The notes: generated by a model not told the origin, from the sequence alone. A stretch of 64,000 nucleotides of DNA from Microbaculum marinisediminis (GCF_025397915.1 NZ_JALIDZ010000001.1:62001-126000), one strand, 5' to 3'; shown: positions 20,345-32,300, numbered from the stretch's first letter. Made by a program: numbers and translations.

Positions 20345-20725
20345 GGCAGTATGACCCGTAACGCCCTTGCCAAAGTGACCTGCGCTCGAGGTCGGCGAAG
20401 ACGCCACCAATCCCTGCGCGGTTCCCAAATTGACCCGCGATTCGTCTAGGAAACACCAATGGAGACACATAAAATTTACTCCATTTTTCGCGGCATTTAT
20501 CCCGGATTTAGGAGAAATCCGGCGCTTATGCCGGGATTTCCTTGCATAGCCTCGATTCTGCACCGCACGGGGCACGCCCAACCGCGCCACGGGACGATCG
20601 TTTGCCGCCTATAAATTTCACGATGCCGTGAAATCACCGCCTATCGGGAAGAAGCCGGCGCCTCGCGCGTTATGTAGATCGAGGGCCTCATGACGCGGGG
20701 CGCCAACAGGGGAGGACTTCTTTTC
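20345..20725. promoter_or_regulatory. Divergent intergenic region with inverted repeat
   Basis: This 381-base gap separates the diguanylate cyclase and the metallo-beta-lactamase-fold gene. It is AT-richer than its surroundings. A perfect inverted repeat CCGGATTT-AGGAG-AAATCCGG lies at 20502-20522, with a further CCGGGATTT at 20531-20539, a likely protein-binding site. Two GATTC (CcrM) sites occur near 20440 and 20554. No promoter hexamers could be assigned with confidence. Confidence 0.4.
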
Positions 20726-21709
20726 ATGACACGTCGCTTCAGCATGACCCGACGCAACGCCTTGCTCGCCACCGCGGGCGCGGCGATCGCACCCGCATTC
20801 GCCGGCGGCCTGGCAGCGCCGGCACGCGCGGACGCGCCGATGATCGGATCGTCGCGGCCCGAGGTGTACCGCTTCAAGCTCGGGGATTTCGAGATCACCA
20901 CCATCGCCGACGGCGCGGTCCAGCTCGACGGCCCGCACCCGATCTTCGGCAACGATCAGGCGCCGGAAGCCGTGCAGGCCTATGCCGAGGACAATTTCCT
21001 CCCGCCGAACCGGATGGAGATCTCGTTCACGCCGGTCGTCGTCAATACCGGCGACGAACTGGTGATGTTCGATTCCGGCAACGGCGCCGGCCGACGGCCG
21101 AACGCGGGCAAGCTCGCCTCGATGCTGTCGGCGGCCGGCTATTCGCCCGACCAGATCGACGTGGTGGTCCTGACCCATTTCCATCCCGACCACATCGGCG
21201 GGCTGATGGAAGAGGGAAAGCCGCTGTTCGCCAACGCGCGCTACGTGATCCCGGAGACGGAATACGCCTTCTGGACATCGTCGGACCGGATGGGAACGCC
21301 AGCCGAAGGCGTGGCGAAACTGACGGCGGCGAACGTGGTGCCGCATGTGGAGAAGGCGACCTTCATCAAGGATGGTGCGGATGTCGCCACCGGCATCCGC
21401 GCGGTTGGCACACCGGGCCATACGCCGGGCCATACCGCCTACATGATCGAGAGCGCCGGCAGACCGTTCCTGTTGTGGGGCGACGTCACCAACCACTACA
21501 TCGTGTCGCTCCAGAGGCCGGACTGGCACGTCTCCTTCGATATCGACAAGGACCAGGCCGTGAAGACGCGCAAGGCGGTGCTCGACATGGCGGCGACCGA
21601 CAGGATTCCGGTTACCGGCTATCACATGCCGTTTCCCGCCGTCGGCTATGTCGAAAAGGTCGGCGACGGCTACCGCTGGGTGCCGGTGAGCTATCAGCTG
21701 CGCCTGTAG
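20726..21709 (+). CDS. Tat-exported metallo-beta-lactamase-fold hydrolase
   Basis: A 327-residue protein with a twin-arginine signal (MTRRFSMTRRNALLATAGAA..., cleavage after PARA near residue 36), so a folded periplasmic enzyme. The zinc-site residues are all visible: THFHPDHIGG (HxHxDH, about residue 150), GHTPGHTAYM (His, about residue 235), WGDVTNH (Asp) and TGYHMPFP (final His). The substrate is unknown; relatives include lactonases and sulfatases. A GGGGAGGA site precedes the first ATG; a second start (20744, MTRRNALL) is also possible. Confidence 0.88.
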   Translation: MTRRFSMTRRNALLATAGAAIAPAFAGGLAAPARADAPMIGSSRPEVYRFKLGDFEITTIADGAVQLDGPHPIFGNDQAPEAVQAYAEDNFLPPNRMEISFTPVVVNTGDELVMFDSGNGAGRRPNAGKLASMLSAAGYSPDQIDVVVLTHFHPDHIGGLMEEGKPLFANARYVIPETEYAFWTSSDRMGTPAEGVAKLTAANVVPHVEKATFIKDGADVATGIRAVGTPGHTPGHTAYMIESAGRPFLLWGDVTNHYIVSLQRPDWHVSFDIDKDQAVKTRKAVLDMAATDRIPVTGYHMPFPAVGYVEKVGDGYRWVPVSYQLRL

Positions 21710-21735
21710 GCGCGACGATATACAGACGGGGCGGC

Positions 21736-22329
21736 CTATCGCGGGTCGCCCCGTCGCCATCGCCGCCAGTCCCCGACATCGTCGACATCCGACAGCGTCG
21801 CGGCGAAGCCGACCGACAGGGCGCCGCAGTTTCGCAACGTGTCCTTAAGCGCGTGCTTTGTCGACCAGCGTACGGCGTCAAAAAGGCGCGGCACGCGGGG
21901 GCGGCGCCTGAGCCCTGCGAGCCAGTATCCACCGTCCGTCGCCGGCCCGAACACCACGTCGTGTCGCCCCAGTTTATGGAACGCGTCGGCGACATGACCC
22001 GGCTCGATGCCGGGAATGTCGCTGCCGACGATGGTCGCCGGGCCCGGCGGCAGACGGTCCATGACGGCCTGCATGCGGTCTCCGATGTCGCCCTCGCCCT
22101 GGCCGATCACCGGCACGCCGCGCGGCCACACGGGATCGCCCGCCGCGCTGTCGGGGGAAACGGCGAGCACGGTCGTCCAGCGCCGATCGCGACCGAGCCG
22201 GCGGATCAGGCGTTGCAGCGTGACGCGATAGAACCGGGTCGCCTCGACCGCGCCGACATCCCGCGCCAGGCGCGACTTCACGCGGCCGGCACGCGGCTGT
22301 TTCGCCATCACCACCAGCCAGCGGTTCAC
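21736..22329 (-). CDS. TIGR04282-type (DUF2064) nucleotidyl/glycosyltransferase-like protein
   Basis: A 197-residue GT-A-fold protein. It begins VNRWLVVMAKQPRAGRVKSRLARDVG, the family opening, and has IVGSDIPGIEPGHVADAF and FGPATDGGYWLAGL, with the conserved SD and GPA.DGGY motifs. The family is annotated as rSAM/selenodomain- or arsenosugar-associated transferase 1; related proteins act in selenoneine and arsenosugar synthesis. GTG at 22329 is taken as the start because the beta strand RWLVVMAK is needed for the fold; the ATG at 22308 would delete it. It begins 5 bases after the stop of the partner transferase gene. Confidence 0.8.
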   Translation of the reverse strand: MNRWLVVMAKQPRAGRVKSRLARDVGAVEATRFYRVTLQRLIRRLGRDRRWTTVLAVSPDSAAGDPVWPRGVPVIGQGEGDIGDRMQAVMDRLPPGPATIVGSDIPGIEPGHVADAFHKLGRHDVVFGPATDGGYWLAGLRRRPRVPRLFDAVRWSTKHALKDTLRNCGALSVGFAATLSDVDDVGDWRRWRRGDPR

Positions 22330-22334
22330 CGGGA

Positions 22335-23027
22335 TCAGCCGTAGACGCGCGCGATGAGGCGCGGCGGCACGCGCAGGAAGAACAAGGTGAGGCAGCCGGC
22401 GTTGCGGGCCATGCGGCGCAGATAGCCCTCGCGACGGTAGCGCGCGGCGCTGGTGACGGCGCGGGCGCGCAGATAGACGAGGCCGCGCCTGCCGATGCGG
22501 CGCACCAGATCGACATCCTCCATAAGCGGAATCGGCTTGAAGCCGCCGAGCCGGTCGTAATGACGGCGCGAGATCAGCAGGCCCTGGTCGCCATAGGGCA
22601 ACGCGAACAGGGCGCAGCGGACCCGCACGATCACCTCCAGCAGACGCGCCGAAAAACCGTAGTCGTCCAGCGCGAACCCGAATACGGCGGCGCGACGGTC
22701 GGCCTCGTTCCTGGATTCGACCCGTTCGATGAAGCTTGCCGCCTCCCGGTGCCAGCCCTCGTCGAGCCTGGTGTCGGAATGCAGGAACAGAATCCAGGGC
22801 TGGCGGGCGGCCCTCGCCCCCTCGGCGAGCTGGGTGCCGCGACCGCGCGGCGCGGAGACGATGTCGCAGCCCAGCTCGTCGGCGATCGCGAGCGTATCGT
22901 CGCGCGATCCGCCGTCCACGATCACCACCTGCGAGACGACACCGGCCACCGTCGCAGGGATCAGCGTCGCCAGCGTGCCGACGAGGGTGCGCTCGGACTC
23001 CAGGGTGGGGATCACGACCGTAAGCAT
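22335..23027 (-). CDS. TIGR04283-type family 2 glycosyltransferase
   Basis: A 230-residue GT2 enzyme: MLTVVIPTLESERTLVGTLATL, the nucleotide-sugar site VIVDGGSRDDT (about residue 36), FLHSDTRLDEGW (DxD-like, about residue 80) and the acceptor-side GGFKPIPLMEDVDLVRR (ED motif, about residue 172), with a hydrophobic C-terminal helix. The family is annotated as rSAM/selenodomain or arsenosugar-associated transferase 2. It pairs with the TIGR04282-type gene downstream and is divergent from a radical SAM gene 113 bases away. No ArsS-type protein is present in the window, so the product is unknown. Confidence 0.82.
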   Translation of the reverse strand: MLTVVIPTLESERTLVGTLATLIPATVAGVVSQVVIVDGGSRDDTLAIADELGCDIVSAPRGRGTQLAEGARAARQPWILFLHSDTRLDEGWHREAASFIERVESRNEADRRAAVFGFALDDYGFSARLLEVIVRVRCALFALPYGDQGLLISRRHYDRLGGFKPIPLMEDVDLVRRIGRRGLVYLRARAVTSAARYRREGYLRRMARNAGCLTLFFLRVPPRLIARVYG

Positions 23028-23100
23028 TACAGCGGTTTATATCGCGGGGGCGCGGCCGCGCCATCCGGTATAACGGAAAATTGGGCGAAAGCCGCACGAT

Positions 23101-23115
23101 GTTCTTGTTATGTTC
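23101..23115. promoter_or_regulatory. Alphaproteobacterial LexA (SOS) box
   Basis: GTTCTTGTTATGTTC is an exact GTTC-N7-GTTC direct repeat, the LexA recognition motif of alphaproteobacteria. It ends 25 bases before the start of the radical SAM gene and 73 bases upstream of the divergent transferase start. LexA repression of the radical SAM gene is an inference. Confidence 0.65.
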
Positions 23116-23140
23116 CTGATCCTGATTTATTGTCCAGGTC

Positions 23141-24283
23141 ATGGCAGATCGATTCCCACTTGCTGAACGGATCGAGGCCGGACCGGCGGAACCCGGGCCT
23201 GGCCGTCTCGGCGACGGCATCGCCGAGACGCGGCGGCGGGGGCGCGGCGCCGGCTCGAACCTGTCCGGCCGCTACGAGACGCTGGCGCGGTCGATCTTCG
23301 ACGACGGCTGGGGCTCGCTCGACGAGCTGCCGCCCTTCGCGACGACGGTGACGATCGAAAAGCCGAAGCGCATCATCACCCGCAACGACTCGCCGGACGT
23401 GAATTTCGACCGCTCGATCAATCCCTATCGCGGCTGCGAACACGGCTGCGCCTACTGCTACGCGCGGCCGACGCACGCCTATATGGGGCTGTCGCCGGGG
23501 CTCGACTTCGAATCGAAGCTGTTCGCCAAGCCGAACGCTGCCGAGCTGCTGGAAAAGGAACTCGCCAATCCGAACTACACGCCGGCCATGATCGCGCTGG
23601 GGACGAATACCGACCCCTATCAGCCGATCGAGCGGCAGCAGCGCATCACCCGGCGGGTCCTCGAGGTGCTAGACCGCTACAATCATCCGGTCGGCATCGT
23701 CACCAAGTCCGCGCTGGTGACCCGCGACATCGACATCCTGTCGCGCATGGCCGAGCGCGGCCTCGCCAAGGTGGCGCTCTCGGTGACCAGCCTCGACCGC
23801 AAGCTGTCGCGGGCTCTGGAGCCGCGCGCCTCGACGCCGTCGCGCCGGCTGGAGGCGCTGATGCGGCTTGCCGAGGCCGGCATCCCGACCGCCGTTCTGG
23901 TCGCCCCCGTCATTCCCGCCCTCAACGATTCGGAGATCGAGTCGATCCTGGGGGCCGCGGCAGCGGCCGGCGTCACGGAAGCGGGCTACATTCTGCTGCG
24001 GCTGCCGCTGGAAGTGCGCGACCTGTTCGTCGAATGGCTTGAAAACAACGCGCCGGACCGGGCCGCCCGCGTCATGTCGCTCGTTTCCCAGACGCGCGAC
24101 GGCAAGCACAACCAGTCTGAGTTCGGCAAGCGGATGACCGGTTCGGGCCCGCTCGCCTGGACCATCGGGCGACGCTTCGAACTTGCCGCGGACCGCAACA
24201 AGCTCAATCGCGCCAAGTTCAAGCTGCGCACCGATCTGTTCGAGCGCCCGCTCGCGGCCGGCGACCAGATGAGCCTGTTCTAG
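23141..24283 (+). CDS. PA0069/SplB-type radical SAM protein
   Basis: A 380-residue radical SAM enzyme of the family with spore-photoproduct-lyase-like architecture (PA0069 family, COG1533). The 4Fe-4S/SAM motif CEHGCAYCYARP is at about residue 105, preceded by NPYRGC; ALGTNTDPYQPIE near residue 155 and VTKSALVTRDIDIL follow in the barrel. A C-terminal segment with NQSEFGKRMTGSG is typical. The biochemical role is not established; homology to photolyase-like SplB and the SOS box upstream hint at nucleic-acid repair or modification. The ATG at 23141 has only a weak AGG site. Confidence 0.85.
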   Translation: MADRFPLAERIEAGPAEPGPGRLGDGIAETRRRGRGAGSNLSGRYETLARSIFDDGWGSLDELPPFATTVTIEKPKRIITRNDSPDVNFDRSINPYRGCEHGCAYCYARPTHAYMGLSPGLDFESKLFAKPNAAELLEKELANPNYTPAMIALGTNTDPYQPIERQQRITRRVLEVLDRYNHPVGIVTKSALVTRDIDILSRMAERGLAKVALSVTSLDRKLSRALEPRASTPSRRLEALMRLAEAGIPTAVLVAPVIPALNDSEIESILGAAAAAGVTEAGYILLRLPLEVRDLFVEWLENNAPDRAARVMSLVSQTRDGKHNQSEFGKRMTGSGPLAWTIGRRFELAADRNKLNRAKFKLRTDLFERPLAAGDQMSLF

Positions 24284-24309
24284 AAAACCAGACATTGAGG
24301 AGAAGCCAC

Positions 24310-24735
24310 TTGGACCAGCGCATCAGCGTGATCACTCTCGGCGTCGCGGACGTACAGGCGTCGGCGGAATTCTATGAACGGCTCGGCTGGACGCGGTCCT
24401 CGGAGAGCCTGGACGCGGTCGCCTTTTTCGATGTCGGCGGCATGGTGTTCGCCCTCTACGGCACCGCGGCGCTTGCCGAGGATGCCGGGCTGTCGGCGGA
24501 AGGACACGGGTTTCGCCGCGTAACCCTGGCGCAGAACCTCGCCTCCACGGACGCGGTCGATGCCCTGCTGAAAGAGGCGGAAGCGGCCGGCGCGCGGCTG
24601 ATCATGCAGGCCGCCGAAACCTTCTGGGGCGGCTACTCCGGCTATTTCGCCGATCCCGACGGCCATCTCTGGGAGATCTCCCACAACCCGTTCTGGTCGC
24701 TCGACCAGGACGGACGGGTGCAGCTTCCCGGCTGA
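24310..24735 (+). CDS. VOC (glyoxalase/dioxygenase) family protein
   Basis: A 141-residue vicinal-oxygen-chelate protein: ISVITLGVADVQASAEFYERLGW, then VAFFDVGGMVFALY, and a C-terminal GYFADPDGHLWEISHNP with the metal Glu in WEI. A single VOC module; the first conserved His is missing from ITLGV, so the metal site may be incomplete and the role unknown. A TTG at 24310 is taken as the start because a GAGGAGA site lies 6 bases upstream; the TTG at 24295 overlaps that site. It follows the radical SAM gene by 26 bases. Confidence 0.78.
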   Translation: MDQRISVITLGVADVQASAEFYERLGWTRSSESLDAVAFFDVGGMVFALYGTAALAEDAGLSAEGHGFRRVTLAQNLASTDAVDALLKEAEAAGARLIMQAAETFWGGYSGYFADPDGHLWEISHNPFWSLDQDGRVQLPG

Positions 24736-24897
24736 GACCCGCCTTTACCGGTTTCCTTGCAGGTCGTGGCCGCCCTTTCACTCAAGCGACCTGTGCCCGC
24801 CGGCCGGCGAAGCCCCCTCGCCGGCCGGCCCCTTCCCCTCTGGCTGCCCCCCTGGCGCCATTGCTTTTTTCGCGCGAGTCGCGGAACGATCGCGGCC

Positions 24898-25518
24898 ATG
24901 GGAACAGCAGCGGATTTCAGCCGTGAGCAACGGGCGCTCGAAACGGGCGCGGGTTTTGTCGCGGGCATCGACGAGGCCGGCCGCGGGCCGCTGGCGGGCC
25001 CCGTCGTCGCCGCTGCCGTGATCCTCGATCCGGAGCGCATCCCGGACGGCCTTGCCGATTCAAAGGCGTTGAGCGCGGCGCGGCGCGAGGCCCTGTTCGA
25101 CGAAATCCTGAAGACGGCGACCGTCTGCGCCGCCGGAACCTCGGCGTCGGTCATCGACAAGATCAACATCCGCCAGGCGACACTTCTGGCCATGCGCCGG
25201 GCAATCGCCGGGCTTGCCAGGCCAGCCGACTACATCCTCGTCGACGGGCGCGACCTGCCCGGTTCCCCCTGCCCCGGCGAGGCGGTGGTCGACGGCGACG
25301 CGCTTTGCCTGTCCATCGCGGCGGCCTCGATCGTGGCGAAAGTCACCCGCGACCGCATGATGGACCGGCTCGCCAGCGCCCATCCCGATTACGGATTCGA
25401 GAGAAACCGGGGCTACGGAACGGCCCAGCATCTCGACGCGCTCAAGCGGGTCGGCCCCTGCCCGATCCACCGGATGACCTTCCGGCCGCTGTCGCAATCA
25501 GATTTATTTACCAGTTAA
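24898..25518 (+). CDS. rnhB: Ribonuclease HII
   Basis: Cleaves RNA in RNA-DNA hybrids, including single ribonucleotides in DNA. The 206-residue product has [22 protein letters not shown] (first catalytic Asp/Glu, about residue 20), [34 protein letters not shown] and [14 protein letters not shown]. The ATG at 24898 is chosen for position; upstream residues of the longer reading are Arg/Pro-rich and unlike the family. The stop codon overlaps a CtrA-like site in front of ccrM. Confidence 0.95.
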   Translation: MGTAADFSREQRALETGAGFVAGIDEAGRGPLAGPVVAAAVILDPERIPDGLADSKALSAARREALFDEILKTATVCAAGTSASVIDKINIRQATLLAMRRAIAGLARPADYILVDGRDLPGSPCPGEAVVDGDALCLSIAAASIVAKVTRDRMMDRLASAHPDYGFERNRGYGTAQHLDALKRVGPCPIHRMTFRPLSQSDLFTS

Positions 25519-25530
25519 GTCAACCTTTAC
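25515..25530. promoter_or_regulatory. CtrA-like site upstream of ccrM
   Basis: TTAA-GTCAACC-TTTAC reads TTAA-N7-TTTA, one mismatch from the CtrA consensus TTAA-N7-TTAA. It overlaps the rnhB stop codon and lies 50 bases upstream of the ccrM start. CtrA is known to drive ccrM late in the cell cycle in Caulobacter and rhizobia; use here is inferred. Confidence 0.5.
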
Positions 25531-25576
25531 CCTGTTGGGACATCCTCCCTTCATCAGTTGCGTAAGGGTTGAGTGA

Positions 25577-27821
<2,245 letters not shown>

Positions 27822-27916
27822 GATCGGATACGTAGAAGATTCGCGTCTCATGGTCGCGTTTGACGCGATCCCCATGCAAGCACCGGCGCACCATGACGCC
27901 ACAGGCTGTTGATAGG

Positions 27917-28441
27917 ATGTCGACGGGCAAAAAAATCAAGGCCAAAGGACCGGTCCGTATCGACCGCATCGCCGAGACGCTGCTCGATCCCGTGGTTTCC
28001 AGGGCCGGCTTCTCCTCGACCCAGATCCTCGCGGCCTGGCCCGACATCGCCGGGCCGGACCTCGCCGCGCGATCGCGCCCGGAAAAGCTGCGCTGGCCCC
28101 CGCGGAGAGAGGGAGAGGTCGGAACGGGCGCTTCCGGCGGCGGCGCGACGCTGGTGGTGCGCGCCGAAGGCGGCGATGCGATGGACCTGCACTACGCCTC
28201 CGCCGCCATCGTCGCGCGCGTCAACGCCATCTTCGGCTGGCGCGCCGTCGAACGGCTGTCGATCCGGCAGGCGCCGGTGGACACCGGTCCGCGCTCCGGC
28301 CAACCGGACCCGGCCGCGTCGGCCGAGCCCGGGGACAACACTGAGGACGCGGCTCTGGCGGGAATCGACGACCCGGACCTGCGCGCCGCCCTCGGCCGCC
28401 TGGGAACGCGGATCGGCCGCGATCGAGACACAAAGCCGTGA
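27917..28441 (+). CDS. DciA-like DUF721 protein
   Basis: A 174-residue protein with the DUF721 domain: IAETLLDPVVSRAGFSSTQILAAWPDIAGPDLAARSRPEKLRWP (residues about 15-60), then LVVRAEG...IVARVNAIFGWRAVERLSIRQ. DUF721 includes DciA, the ancestral loader/partner of replicative helicase DnaB; that role is inferred. The C-terminal third is acidic and low complexity. ATG at 27917 is the likeliest start, although its ribosome-binding site is weak; an ATG at 27893 is possible. The order mutY/DUF721/dsbA/smc recurs in alphaproteobacteria. Confidence 0.85.
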   Translation: MSTGKKIKAKGPVRIDRIAETLLDPVVSRAGFSSTQILAAWPDIAGPDLAARSRPEKLRWPPRREGEVGTGASGGGATLVVRAEGGDAMDLHYASAAIVARVNAIFGWRAVERLSIRQAPVDTGPRSGQPDPAASAEPGDNTEDAALAGIDDPDLRAALGRLGTRIGRDRDTKP

Positions 28442-28587
28442 CCGTCTTCGGCCCAGTCTTGCCATATTTGCCGGAAAAAGCATGATCCGCAGGCTATCGC
28501 TCCGATTGCACCGGCTTTGACATCACCGTTCAGCAGGGGTTCATACGCGGTTTCCAAAGATCGGGGCCGTGACAGAAGGAAACGACC

Positions 28588-29274
28588 ATGATCGTGAACC
28601 GCAGACACGTTCTTTTCACCGGCGTCGCCGCCGCAGCCACGCTCGGCGCGGGCGTGGCGACCGCTCGCTTGCTGGGGCGCCCGACCGTCCCTGTGGATAT
28701 GGGGGACAAGCCGACGCTCGTCTCGGCCGACATGGCCGAACTGATGCAGGCCGGCCCGCTCGGCGAGAACGCGCTGGGCGATCCCAACGCGCCGGTCACC
28801 ATCGTCGAATACGCGTCGATGACCTGCAGCCATTGCGCCACCTTCCACAACGAGACCTATCCGGCACTCAAGGAAAAATACTTCGATACCGGCAAGGTCT
28901 ATTTCGTCTTCCGCGAGTTCCCGCTCGACCCCGTCGCCACCGCCGCCTTCATGCTGGCGCGGTGCGTCCCGGAGAGCCAGTACTTCACCTTCGTCGAGGC
29001 GCTGTTCAAGAACCAGAACCTGTGGGCCTTCACAAACGACCGGATCGGCGGCTTGACCAAAATGGCCAAGCAGGCCGGACTCTCACAGGAAAAATTCGAG
29101 CAGTGCTTGACGAATCAGGAACTGCTTGACGGGGTGAACTGGGTTAAGACGCGCGGAGCCGAGACTTTCGACGTAAACTCGACGCCGACGTTTTTCATCA
29201 ATGGCGAGATCGTACGTGGGGCGCTTCCGCTCGACCAGTTCGAAGAAAAGATCGATCAGCTCCTGCCGAGCTGA
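28588..29274 (+). CDS. DsbA-family thiol-disulfide oxidoreductase
   Basis: A 228-residue thioredoxin-fold protein exported by an N-terminal signal with RR (MIVNRRHVLFTGVAAAATLGAGVA, a possible Tat signal). The active site is the CSHC motif in ASMTCSHCATFHNETYP (about residue 79), and the cis-Pro loop is STPTFFINGE (about residue 198). It resembles the DsbA/BdbD group that introduces disulfides into periplasmic proteins. An AAGGAAA site precedes the ATG. It lies 78 bases upstream of smc. Confidence 0.92.
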   Translation: MIVNRRHVLFTGVAAAATLGAGVATARLLGRPTVPVDMGDKPTLVSADMAELMQAGPLGENALGDPNAPVTIVEYASMTCSHCATFHNETYPALKEKYFDTGKVYFVFREFPLDPVATAAFMLARCVPESQYFTFVEALFKNQNLWAFTNDRIGGLTKMAKQAGLSQEKFEQCLTNQELLDGVNWVKTRGAETFDVNSTPTFFINGEIVRGALPLDQFEEKIDQLLPS

Positions 29275-29352
29275 CCACCCGGCGGGCGCAGCGATGCGTC
29301 CTGACGACCGGATGACAAACGCCGATCGCTCGCCGTCGCGGGGTGCGGGCGC

Positions 29353-32300
29353 ATGAAACTCACGCGCCTGCGCATCGTCGGCTTCAAGTCCTTCGTCGAT
29401 CCCTCCGAAATCCACATCGAGCCGGGGCTGACGGGCATCGTCGGCCCGAACGGCTGCGGCAAGTCCAATCTGGTCGAGGCCGTTCGCTGGGTGATGGGCG
29501 AGAGCTCGCACAAGAGCCTGCGCGCCTCCGGCATGGACGATGTCATCTTCTCGGGCAGCGGCAGCCGGCCGAGCCGCAATTCGGCGGAAGTCGCGCTCGT
29601 CATCGACAATTCCGCCCGGCGCGCGCCGGCACAGTTCAACGACGCCGACGTTCTGGAAGTCTCGCGCCGCATCGAGCGCGAGGCCGGCTCGGTCTACAAG
29701 ATCAACGGCAAGGATACACGCGCCCGCGACGTGCAGCTCCTGTTCGCCGACGCCTCGACCGGCGCCCATTCGCCGGCGATGGTGCGGCAGGGCCAGATCG
29801 GCGAGCTGATCTCGGCGAAGCCGCGCGACCGCCGCAAGATCCTGGAAGAAGCCGCCGGCATCGCCGGCCTGCACAGCCGCCGCCACGAGGCCGAACTCCG
29901 GCTGCGCGCCGCCGAGCAGAACATGGCGCGCCTCGACGACGTCATCGCCCAGCTCGCCCAGCAGCTCGACAGCCTCAAGCGGCAGGCCCGACAGGCATCC
30001 CGCTATAAGGCCCTGTCGGCGGATATCCGCAAGACCGAGGCGATCCTGTGGCACCTGCGACGGCAGGCGGCGTTGCAGGCGATCACCGACCGGGAGGCGG
30101 CCGTCCGCGAGGCCGCCGCTATCGTCGCGGGGCTGACCCAGGCCGCAGCCGCGGCTGCCACCGCGCGGACCGAGGCGACCTCCATCCTGCCCGCCCTGCG
30201 CGAGAAGGAAGCCGAGGTCGCCGCCCGGCTGCGCCATCTGACGGTGACCCGCGACGGTATCGACCGGGAGAAACGGCAGGTCCTGGAGCGCCGCGAAGAG
30301 CTCGGCGGGCGGCTTTCCCAGATCAGCGCCGACCTCGAGCGCGAACGCGCGACCATCGCCTCGACCAACGAGACGATCCAGCGACTGGACGAGGAAGAGG
30401 CCGAGATCAAGGCCGAGGCCGAGCGCGCCGAGGCGAATGGCGAGGAGCTGAAGCGCCGGCTGTCGGCGACCGAGACGACCCTGCAGGAGGCCGAGGCGCG
30501 ACTGGCCGAAGCCACCGCCAACGCGGCCGAGCTGACGGCGCGCCGGCGCCAGTTCGAGCGCATCGTTCGCGACGAGTCCGACCGCCTCGCAAAGCTCGAG
30601 AAACAACTGGCCGATATCGAGCGGGAAGCCGCCGCGCTCGCCTCCTCCGACACCACCCGCGAGATCGCGGCGCTGAGTGCCGCGGTCGACGCGGCCCAGG
30701 CGGAGGTCGAGTCCCGCGAGGCCGCGACGGTCGAAGCCGATCAGGCCCTGACCGCGGCCCGCGACGCCTTGGAAGCGGCGCGTGCGCCGACGGCGGATGC
30801 GGAACGCGACCTCAAGGGCCTGGAAACCGAGCATCGGACGCTGGAGCGCGTGCTCGCGGTCGACGATGGCGCGCTGTGGCCGCCGTTGATCGACGCGGTG
30901 ACCGTACGACGCGGCTTCGAAGCCGCGCTGGGTGCGGCCTTCGGCGAGGACCTCGATCACCCGGCCGAAGATGGCGCCGCTATCCACTGGAGTATGGTCG
31001 CGCCCGACGCCGCCGATCCGGCGCTGCCGGCGGGCGCGCGCCCGATGTCGGAGGTGGTCAAGGCGCCGGACGTGCTGGCCCGCGCCCTGTCCCAGGTCGG
31101 CCTGGTCGAGCACGCCGACGGCGCGCGACTGCAGACCCAGCTCAAGCCCGGCCAGCGGCTGGTGACCAAGTCCGGCGACCTGTGGCGCTGGGACGGCTTT
31201 ACCGCCGCCGCGGACGCCCCGACCGCCGCCGCCAAGCGCCTCGAACAACGCAACCGCGTCGCCGAGCTCGCCCGCGAGATCGAAGCCGCGAGAGGCCGGC
31301 TCGAGACCGCCCGCACGACCCTCGCCGATAACGAGGCCGCCGCCCGGACGGCAGCCGAGCAGGCGACCGCGGCACGGGACGCCTCGCGGGCGGCGCGCGG
31401 CCACCTGAAGGACGCCTCGGAACGACGGTCGGCCGCCGAGCGCAAGGCGACCCAGGACACCGCCCGCAGCAGTGCGCTGGAAGAGGCCAAGGTTCGGATC
31501 ACCCAATCCATCGAGGAGGCGCGCGCCACGCATCGCGAGGCGTCCGCCGGCCTCAAGGCGCTTGCCGGCCAGGGCGACCCGGATGCGCGGATCGAACTGT
31601 TGAAGGCCGAGACGGCGACGGCGCGCGGCCAATATGCCGAAGCCCGCTCGGCCGTCGATTCGCTCGCCAAGGAGGCGGACCTGCGTCGGACCCGCGCCGA
31701 GCGCAACAAGGCCGAGCGGCGGCGCTGGTCGGACCGGATCGCCGATGGCGACAAACATCTCAACACCCTGGCGGCCCGCGAAGACCAGATCCGCAGGGAA
31801 TGGGCCTCCCTGGAGGAGGTGCCGGCGCGGCTCGACGCCAGGCGCGCCGCGCTCGCCAACGAGATCGATGCGGCGGAGGCCGCGCGCAAGGCCGCCGCGG
31901 ACGCCCTGGCAACCGGCGATACCCGGCTGACCGAGGCCGACCGGGTCGCCAAGGAAGCCGACGAGACCCTCGCCGGTGCCCGCGAGGCCAAGGCGCGCGA
32001 GGAGGCAACGCTCGAAGGCCTGCGCCAGCGGCTCGTCGATCTGGAGGAATCGATCGAGGAGGCGCTGGAACGCCCCGCCGATCAGGCCCTCGCGGTCGCC
32101 GGTCTCGACGCCGAATCGGAGCTGCCGCCGGCCGACAAGCTTGAAGCCGACCATGAGCGCTACAAGCGCGACCGCGACCGGCTCGGCAGCGTCAACCTGC
32201 GCGCCGAGGAGGAAATGCGCGAGGTCGAAACCCGTCACGACGCCCTGACGACCGAACGCGGCGACCTGGAAGGGGCGATCCACCGGCTGCGCGGCGCCAT

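Noticed and set aside
21736-24283. Radical SAM peptide-modification (RiPP) cluster
   Set aside because: There is no small precursor-peptide gene, leader-binding domain or exporter near the radical SAM gene; its family is the SplB-like one, not a RiPP maturase.
28517-28545. Promoter for the dsbA-like gene (TTGACA at 28517)
   Set aside because: The -35 is perfect but no acceptable -10 lies 16-18 bases downstream (TTCATA is poor), so I did not list it.
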